From assembly GCF_016765585.1 (NCBI RefSeq), contig NZ_JAESWC010000002.1:1426001-1490000 (forward strand): DNA of 64,000 nt, read 5' to 3'. Of this stretch, positions 61,025 to 64,000 are shown piece by piece. This stretch comes from Clostridium rhizosphaerae (lineage in GTDB: Bacteria > Bacillota > Clostridia > Clostridiales > Clostridiaceae). The translations under genes were made by a program, and so were the position numbers. How positions within the stretch are numbered: position 1 is the first letter of the stretch; every line of letters begins with the position of its first letter. A model generated the notes under the pieces. That model searched no databases. It saw only the letters and a list, made by a program, of their open reading frames with translations, and was not told the DNA's origin.

Positions 61025-61981
61025 TTATTTTTGATAATTTATTTCTACAATTTTAGACTTCAAGGCTTTTACTGAGCCATTATCCAAACTGTATAAAAAT
61101 CTTATAATTTCTTTATTAAATTTATTATATTTCTTAACTTCATTGTATCTTCCTGGAGATACTATCAGCACATCAGAATTATTTACTATTGTTTTTAATT
61201 CTTCCTCATTTTGAGTATTTGAATACACAATATTCAAGTTTCCAAGTCCTGCTTCTTCCAAAGCACCTCTTATCTTAAATTTAAACTCCTCTGATATACA
61301 AATAAATCCGAACTTAATTCCATCTGGAAACCTTGCAATTTTTACTATAGTGCTTAAATCTGGATTTATAGCTACTCCAAGTACATCTCGTCCAAAATCT
61401 TGCGTAAGTTCTTTAACCTCATTCACATGATTAAAGGTTGCAATTATAACTTGAGATTTTTCAATAGTTTCTTTAGTTTTGCTATCCATTTGTGCTAAAT
61501 CTGATAAAGTAAGAGGAGAAATATTCATATTTGTACTGCTGCTTAACTGCTGACTAAACATTTTAGCTTGTTCAACATTACATTCAACATAAACAGCCGT
61601 CATTTTACTCATATGTTCTTTCTTTTCTTCTACTCTTTGTGCTACAATTTCAAGAAACTCGTCAGCATCCATTCCAATTTCTAAAGCTTCTTCAAGCCCT
61701 AAATCTACAAATTTAATTATCTTTTCTTTTATGCCCTCAGTTTTCCAAGGTTTAGCTTCTTCGGCTACAAATGTCCCACGTCCCTGATAAGATTTTAAAA
61801 CACCATCTTGTTCAAGTTCCTTATAAGCTGTGCTTACAGTATTTCTGCTCAATTTCAGTTTTTCTGAAAGCTCCCTTTCTGTTGGCATTTTATTTCCAAC
61901 CTTGAGAGATCCGTTTCTTATAAGGTCCATTATTTGTTTTTTTACTTGTAAATACAGTGGAACTCCACTTTCTTTATTCAA
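61025..61981 (-). CDS. GntR-family regulator of the glutamate mutase cluster
   Basis: A 318-residue protein if the TTG at 61981 is used. Residues about 1-70 are a GntR winged helix (VPLYLQVKKQIMDLIRNGSL; MPTERELSEKLKLSRNTVST; VLKSYQGRGTFVAEE). The C-terminal about 240 residues do not look like a MocR aminotransferase or the UTRA domain and may sense a pathway metabolite. The only SD-like GGAGGG lies 18 bases before the TTG; an in-frame ATA at 61993 would give the typical N-terminus MEIQLNKESGVPLY at good spacing, so the true start may be non-canonical. It is the first gene of the cluster. Confidence 0.85.
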   Translation of the reverse strand: MNKESGVPLYLQVKKQIMDLIRNGSLKVGNKMPTERELSEKLKLSRNTVSTAYKELEQDGVLKSYQGRGTFVAEEAKPWKTEGIKEKIIKFVDLGLEEALEIGMDADEFLEIVAQRVEEKKEHMSKMTAVYVECNVEQAKMFSQQLSSSTNMNISPLTLSDLAQMDSKTKETIEKSQVIIATFNHVNEVKELTQDFGRDVLGVAINPDLSTIVKIARFPDGIKFGFICISEEFKFKIRGALEEAGLGNLNIVYSNTQNEEELKTIVNNSDVLIVSPGRYNEVKKYNKFNKEIIRFLYSLDNGSVKALKSKIVEINYQK

Positions 61982-62095
61982 TTGTATTTCTATACAAATC
62001 CCTCCAAACCTAATAATTCATGCAATAAAAACCTTTACTTCTTTATTTTATTAATTTAAAGTAAGCTTTTTATTCCCTATCTCTCAAGATTAATG

Positions 62096-62119
62096 GACTA
62101 ATGGACTAATCCATTAGTC
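62096..62119. promoter_or_regulatory. Putative operator of the GntR regulator
   Basis: GACTAATGGA (62096-62105), CTAA, TCCATTAGTC (62110-62119) is a perfect palindrome of 10-bp arms. Direct repeats TAATGGAC overlap its left arm. It lies between the -10 box and the gntR gene, where bound protein would block transcription. Confidence 0.65.
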
Positions 62120-62125
62120 AACTTA

Positions 62126-62154
62126 ATAATACCATATTGTATCTTCAACTTCAA
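62126..62154 (-). promoter_or_regulatory. Promoter of the gntR-glutamate mutase operon
   Basis: On the minus strand TTGAAG (62154-62149) and TATTAT (62131-62126) are spaced by 17 bp, directly upstream of the palindrome. Confidence 0.6.
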
Positions 62155-62230
62155 TAAGTTTTAAGAGAATTTGAAATTTTTATTTCAAATTTTATAGATT
62201 ATGATAGTTAAAAATCATACCTATTAAATA

Positions 62231-62262
62231 AACGACATATTTCCTAGGGAATATGTCGCTTT
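62231..62262 (-). terminator. Terminator after cwlD
   Basis: CGACATATT and AATATGTCG pair with a short loop; on the minus strand GTTTATTTAA follows. Confidence 0.7.
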
Positions 62263-62273
62263 TTATAAATTTC

Positions 62274-62966
62274 TTAATCTTCTTCAAAGTAGCTATTTAT
62301 AGACTTAACTAAGGAATCAGTTATTTTTTCTTGATATTTTTCATCTTTTAATCTTATTTCTTCTTCAGTATTAGATAAAAATCCACATTCTACGATAACT
62401 GAAGGCATTTGATCATTGCATCTTAATATCTTATAATTATCCTTTGCTGGCTTTTCTACTCGTTTGTTATTTTTATCTAAATCAATTCTAAAGTTTTCTT
62501 GTATTATATGAGCTAGTAATTTACTTTCTTTAAAATCAGAATACCAAACCTGAGCACCATAATATTGGCCTTGTGGAAAATGATTTTGATGTATGCTTAT
62601 AAACATATCTATATCCGACTTTTCTTTAATCTTACACCTATTTGCCAGATCTTCCGCTTTCTTGCTACCCCCTCTCTTTTTACCTTCTAATAAATCTTTA
62701 TCTTCATCTCTTATCATTATAATATTATATCCATTTTTACTAAGCTTCTCTTTAAGTTTTAGACTTATTTGCAAGTTAATATCTTTTTCTTTTATACCAC
62801 TTTTACCTTCTGCACCTCCATCATATCCTCCATGACCTGCATCAATCAAAATTGTTTTTTTATTTTCTCTAACAGTACCTTCTGCTTTTGCTTTTGTTTC
62901 ACTACAAATTGCACAAAATATTAAAATCATTATTACTAAAATTAGCGTACACCTATACTTTATCAT
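62274..62966 (-). CDS. cwlD: N-acetylmuramoyl-L-alanine amidase CwlD
   Basis: A 230-residue amidase_3 enzyme with a signal peptide (LILVIMILIFCAICS region). Zinc ligands are in ILIDAGHGGYDGGAEG and FISIHQNHFPQG, and the catalytic Glu in PSVIVECGFLSNTEEE. In spore formers CwlD removes peptides from muramic acid so that muramic-delta-lactam forms in spore cortex. The location next to rpsI-rplM is that of cwlD in clostridia and bacilli. Confidence 0.92.
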   Translation of the reverse strand: MIKYRCTLILVIMILIFCAICSETKAKAEGTVRENKKTILIDAGHGGYDGGAEGKSGIKEKDINLQISLKLKEKLSKNGYNIIMIRDEDKDLLEGKKRGGSKKAEDLANRCKIKEKSDIDMFISIHQNHFPQGQYYGAQVWYSDFKESKLLAHIIQENFRIDLDKNNKRVEKPAKDNYKILRCNDQMPSVIVECGFLSNTEEEIRLKDEKYQEKITDSLVKSINSYFEED

Positions 62967-63082
62967 AATGCAATAAAATCCCTCCCTTTAATACGATAGA
63001 ATAGTTATAAATTAATTATTTTAGTTTATGTTATAATACAAATTTTAGTTTATTAAACTATTGGAAAAAACCAAGACTTTAT

Positions 63083-63182
63083 ATGTAAAACAATAACATT
63101 TTTACATTAATGATGTTACAAAATACCCAATCTTCAAGAATTTTTCCGACATAGTTAATATATTAGAACTTTTGCATTATAT
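63083..63182. repeat. 100-bp palindromic repeat, copy 2 (inverted)
   Basis: The reverse complement aligns to 1701-1800 without gaps at 81 of 100 positions, including CTTGAAGATTG and ACATCATTAATGTAA. The terminal inverted repeat is decayed on one side. It lies between cwlD and rpsI, a gap with no gene. Confidence 0.75.
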
Positions 63183-63196
63183 ATATTGAAAAAATA

Positions 63197-63225
63197 AAAA
63201 AAAGAGGAAAATTTCCTCTTTTTTA
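63197..63225 (-). terminator. Terminator of the rplM-rpsI operon
   Basis: AAAAAGAGGAAA and TTTCCTCTTTTT pair almost without loop; the minus strand continues with a T-run. Confidence 0.8.
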
Positions 63226-63229
63226 AATA

Positions 63230-63622
63230 CTATCTCTTTGAGAATTGTGGAGCTCTTCTAGCCTTCTTAAGACCGTATTTCTTTCTTTCCTTCATTCTTG
63301 GGTCTCTTGTTACGAAACCGGCTTTCTTAAGTTCTGGTCTAAGATTTTCATCAGATTTCATTAATGCTCTAGTAATACCATGTCTGATAGCACCTGCTTG
63401 ACCTGTGAATCCACCACCATGCACATTAACTATTACGTCAAATTTTTCTTTAGTTCCAGTTAATACTAATGGTTGATTAACTATGAATCTTAATGTCTCT
63501 AATCCAAAGTAGTTTTCTATATCTCTCTTATTGATTGTTACTTTACCTTCTCCTGGTACAAGTCTAACTCTTGCTATAGATTTTTTTCTTCTACCAGTTC
63601 CAAAATATTGAACTTTAGCCAT
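63230..63622 (-). CDS. rpsI: 30S ribosomal protein S9
   Basis: A 130-residue protein with the S9 layout. [20 protein letters not shown] is near the N-terminus, [20 protein letters not shown] is central, and the basic tail ends [17 protein letters not shown], whose final Lys-Arg reaches the P-site tRNA. It follows rplM by 24 bases in the conserved two-gene operon. Confidence 0.98.
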   Translation of the reverse strand: MAKVQYFGTGRRKKSIARVRLVPGEGKVTINKRDIENYFGLETLRFIVNQPLVLTGTKEKFDVIVNVHGGGFTGQAGAIRHGITRALMKSDENLRPELKKAGFVTRDPRMKERKKYGLKKARRAPQFSKR

Positions 63623-63646
63623 TATTAATCCTCCCTTTGCTTCCGA

Positions 63647-64000
63647 TTAGTACTTTAACTCAAGTACTTCTGGTTTTTGTGCTTCGTGATTGTGCTCTGA
63701 ACCTCTATATACCTTTAATTTCTTAAGCATATCTCTTCCTAAAGGTCCATCTGGAAGCATTCTTCTTACTGCTTCATGAAAAGCAAATTCAGGTTTCTTT
63801 GCTAAAACTTCTCTGTAAGGAGTTTCCTTTAATCCACCTGGATATAATGAGTGATGTCTCATCATTTTTTGATCTAATTTCTTTCCAGTTAAAACAACTT
63901 TTTCAGCGTTTATAATGATTACGAAATCTCCAGTATCAACGTTTGGTGTAAACACTGGCTTATGCTTTCCTCTTAATATTGTTGCAACTTGGCTAGCTAC
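63647..64000 (-). CDS. rplM: 50S ribosomal protein L13 (5' end beyond window)
   Basis: The frame is open to the window edge. The visible 117 residues begin [20 protein letters not shown] and include [20 protein letters not shown] and [20 protein letters not shown], which are L13. About 26 N-terminal residues are missing. It is co-transcribed with rpsI. Confidence 0.97.
   Translation of the reverse strand, partial: VASQVATILRGKHKPVFTPNVDTGDFVIIINAEKVVLTGKKLDQKMMRHHSLYPGGLKETPYREVLAKKPEFAFHEAVRRMLPDGPLGRDMLKKLKVYRGSEHNHEAQKPEVLELKY

Noticed and set aside
61045-61790. GntR protein as a MocR-type fusion with an aminotransferase domain
   Set aside because: The C-terminal part is about 240 residues, too short, and has no PLP-lysine motif.
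60990-62273. B12 riboswitch for the cobalamin-dependent mutase operon
   Set aside because: No B12-box or matching structure is visible upstream of glmS or gntR; control by the GntR palindrome fits better.
1-64000. tRNA or rRNA genes, prophage or intact insertion sequences
   Set aside because: No cloverleaf-like or rRNA sequence, transposase, integrase or phage structural gene was recognised in any gap or reading frame.

Overview
This window is a low-GC, AT-rich chromosomal segment of a strictly anaerobic Firmicute. It is most likely a Clostridium sensu stricto that ferments amino acids, close in lifestyle to C. tetanomorphum or C. cochlearium. The evidence is a complete glutamate mutase / methylaspartate pathway, butyrate kinase and phosphotransbutyrylase genes, a 2-oxoacid:ferredoxin oxidoreductase, many ferredoxin-type proteins, CwlD and SleB-type cell wall hydrolases, and AGGAGG-type ribosome binding sites with frequent TTG/GTG starts. 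I see no rRNA or tRNA gene, no CRISPR array, no prophage and no intact transposase. Most genes lie on the minus strand.

Layout. 1-9.3 kb: end of a flavin reductase, a diguanylate cyclase, degV-padR, two tiny genes, a TPP riboswitch with thiT, a ferredoxin, an Mrp ATPase and a MacAB-like exporter. 9.3-21 kb: a lipoprotein, lgt, a Cys/His-repeat protein, rsmA-rnmV-yabE, tatD, a DUF362 ferredoxin protein and a GH31 glucosidase. 21-34.7 kb: cold shock gene, a TPR protein paired with a short secreted peptide (possible peptide-pheromone system), glmM, a branched-chain 2-oxoacid oxidation operon (VOR subunits, P-loop protein, buk-ptb-buk), a flavoprotein, and cdaR-cdaA. 34.7-50 kb: a c-di-AMP riboswitch before a SleB-family hydrolase, a flavin thioredoxin reductase with thioredoxin, an ECF sigma/anti-sigma pair, ptsI divergent from a sigma-54 activator that carries an HPr domain, and glycogen phosphorylase. 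50-62 kb: one 12-gene minus-strand cluster for glutamate to pyruvate plus acetate (gntR, glmS, glmL, glmE, mal, mesaconase, citD, citE, citF, citC, citG). 62-64 kb: cwlD, rpsI and partial rplM.

How the parts work together. Glutamate is isomerised by GlmES (GlmL as repair/accessory factor), deaminated by Mal, hydrated by the two-subunit Fe-S hydratase and cleaved by a CitDEF-type lyase, which here is probably citramalate lyase. The VOR-Ptb-Buk operon would oxidise branched 2-oxoacids to acyl-CoA and recover ATP through acyl phosphates. c-di-AMP made by CdaA could be read by the riboswitch about 1.5 kb away in front of the wall hydrolase.

The most unusual things are: (i) the HPr-PAS-AAA+ activator with a near-consensus -24/-12 promoter on ptsI and three matching TTGATA-N5-TATCAW palindromes between the two genes; (ii) the Rap/Phr-like TPR-peptide pair; (iii) a family of two-hairpin intergenic repeats with compensatory base changes, one copy nested inside another and one supplying the stop codon and last residues of a butyrate kinase; (iv) a 100-bp palindromic repeat present twice at about 81% identity.
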